Below are positions 5,145 to 6,164 of a DNA stretch of 6,164 bases, one piece after another. The first letter of the stretch is position 1; each line of letters opens with the position of its first letter. The DNA comes from Anaerolineae bacterium (GTDB lineage Bacteria > Chloroflexota > Anaerolineae > 4572-78): NCBI GenBank assembly GCA_027022125.1, contig JALVZI010000601.1, positions 1 to 6,164 on the forward strand. Reading direction: 5' to 3'. A model generated the notes under the pieces. It was not told where the DNA came from. It worked only from the letters and a program-made list of their open reading frames with translations, and did not search any database. Both the position numbers and the translations under genes were made by a program.

Positions 5145-6164
5145 GTCCGCGCGGAGCCACAGCACCAACTGGTCGTGTCCGGGGTTGTGGTTGGGCAAAT
5201 GGCGATAGATGTACCAGCGCAGCCAATCTTTGCCCTGCAACTGGCTCGGTGTCCAAAATGAAACCAGCGCGAATTCTTCGCCGGTGTAACTGCCGTTGGG
5301 ATTGCCCGTTTGCGGACGGGCGAGCACGATGGACGCATCCTGCGCGGAGGCGAAATCGGGGACGAATTTCACCGTGCGGAAGTTTCGCAGATACCAGCGC
5401 AGTTGGGGCACGTCGGCATCCACCACGGCGACGTCAATTTCGTGCGCATCCCCCGCGCGTGCCATTGAAAATTTCTGCAAATCGTGATTCAAATCTGGCA
5501 ACCGGCTCGATGCGGGGAGCGGGAAGATGGGTTCAAACGGTAAATCGTACAATTTGCCGAAACTCAATCGCCATGACAGCCCCACCGACAGCACACCGAA
5601 CACGACCAGCGCAATCACCGCCAGCCCGCGGAAAGCGGTATCGCGCCCGTACCAATTGCCGAAAACAATTGCCAGCCCGATGATGAGCGCCGCGCCCGCC
5701 GCCGGAAGTATCCACGCCGTGCCGCAACCTGCCTGCGCGGCGGTGCATTTCGTCCAACTCATCAAACTGACATACACAAAAACAACCACCATCAGCCCGA
5801 TGGCAACCAGCAATCCGTCACTTTCCAGCCGCGCCGAGTTGCGCCAAGCGTGCCACAGCGCGCCGAGTTGTTCGCCCGCCAGCAGCGCCAGCGGCACAAA
5901 AATCAGCAGCAATTGCCCGTCGCTGCGCCCCGACTGCACAATATCCAGCAGAATCGCCAGCGCAATCCACGCCACCAGCAGCCAGCGCAGCGGGTCTTTT
6001 CCGGCGGTTGCCCGCGCCAGCCCAACCGCACCGAAAACGACCACCAGCGGTTCATAAAAAAGCAGGCTGACCACCGCCGGCAGCGTGCCGCCGGGACGCG
6101 GGGCAATGCCGAAATCGGTCAGCCAGCGGGTAAACTGTTCGGAAATGGCGGCGAAACCGTTAAA
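5136..6164 (-). CDS. Polytopic membrane protein, paralogue of the Agl23/GT39-like neighbour (N-terminus beyond window)
   Basis: An open frame enters from the right edge and ends at the TAG at 5136-5138; 342 residues are visible. A GTG at 6074 could be taken as a start, but the frame continues upstream without a stop and the upstream residues align with the neighbour, so the true start lies outside. About six membrane segments are seen (near residues 32-50, 61-76, 84-100, 117-137, 149-170 and 178-196), followed by a soluble C-terminal domain of about 130 residues. W14 through Y37-E38 aligns without a gap to W330 through Y353-E354 of the large neighbour. RWYLRN (256-261) followed by DASIVLARP matches EWYMRD followed by DAPVVIVSP there. 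It lacks the NHL propeller, and the YYY of the neighbour is replaced by LPA. A related role in envelope glycan or lipid-linked sugar handling is inferred. The DE and HGP signatures would lie in the missing part, so membership is by paralogy only. Confidence 0.82.
   Translation of the reverse strand, partial: FNGFAAISEQFTRWLTDFGIAPRPGGTLPAVVSLLFYEPLVVVFGAVGLARATAGKDPLRWLLVAWIALAILLDIVQSGRSDGQLLLIFVPLALLAGEQLGALWHAWRNSARLESDGLLVAIGLMVVVFVYVSLMSWTKCTAAQAGCGTAWILPAAGAALIIGLAIVFGNWYGRDTAFRGLAVIALVVFGVLSVGLSWRLSFGKLYDLPFEPIFPLPASSRLPDLNHDLQKFSMARAGDAHEIDVAVVDADVPQLRWYLRNFRTVKFVPDFASAQDASIVLARPQTGNPNGSYTGEEFALVSFWTPSQLQGKDWLRWYIYRHLPNHNPGHDQLVLWLRADGE

Noticed and set aside
5141..5156. Possible terminator hairpin (ctccg / cggag) at the end of the partial gene
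   Set aside because: The 5-bp stem lies inside the last codons and is not followed on the minus strand by a T-run; it is probably chance in GC-rich coding sequence.
4910..5261. Two overlapping plus-strand frames across tract 3
   Set aside because: They translate heptad repeats into a repetitive FQSSVFSLK-like string and run into the antisense of the partial gene; no start signal.
6072..6074. GTG at 6074 as the start of the right-hand gene
   Set aside because: The frame stays open to the window edge, and the 30 codons upstream encode residues that align with the paralogue (W14, L15, G19), so the gene begins further upstream.

Overview
The window carries four genes, all read from the minus strand, in the order (direction of transcription): a membrane protein whose N-terminus lies beyond the right edge (5136-6164), a large membrane protein of the Agl23/TIGR03663-like, glycosyltransferase-39-related class fused to a six-bladed NHL propeller (1674-4901), a small zinc-ribbon/B-box-like membrane protein (943-1443), and the N-terminal 257 residues of the DNA repair ATPase RecN (1-771, cut by the left edge). 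No RNA gene, transposase, CRISPR array or convincing intrinsic terminator was seen.

The gene types and the style of the intergenic DNA suggest a Chloroflexota bacterium, probably Anaerolineae-like. TIGR03663-type proteins are known mainly from Chloroflexi and archaea, and RecN makes this a bacterium. This is inference from gene content; there is no rRNA or other marker.

The two membrane proteins are paralogous. The end of the partial gene aligns with the middle of the large one, gap-free over the W...YE segment and again over a WYxR motif and a following DAxxV strand. They are probably related polytopic envelope proteins handling lipid-linked sugars or surface glycans, but the substrate cannot be read from sequence. 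The zinc-binding membrane protein and RecN have no evident functional link to them beyond orientation.

The most unusual part is between the genes. All three intergenic gaps (772-942, 1444-1673 and 4902-5135) are filled almost edge to edge by degenerate tandem words of exactly 7 bp, with a local switch to 6 bp and then 8 bp in the middle tract. The tracts share words and exact 20-32 bp matches. Tracts 1 and 2 are in the same orientation and tract 3 is largely inverted, with roughly the same order of word families. The arrays abut or run into start and stop codons, supply spurious ATG codons and one real stop codon, and leave no Shine-Dalgarno sequence upstream of any visible start. They resemble in style the short tandemly repeated repetitive (heptameric) sequences described in cyanobacteria, but are far more degenerate and modular.
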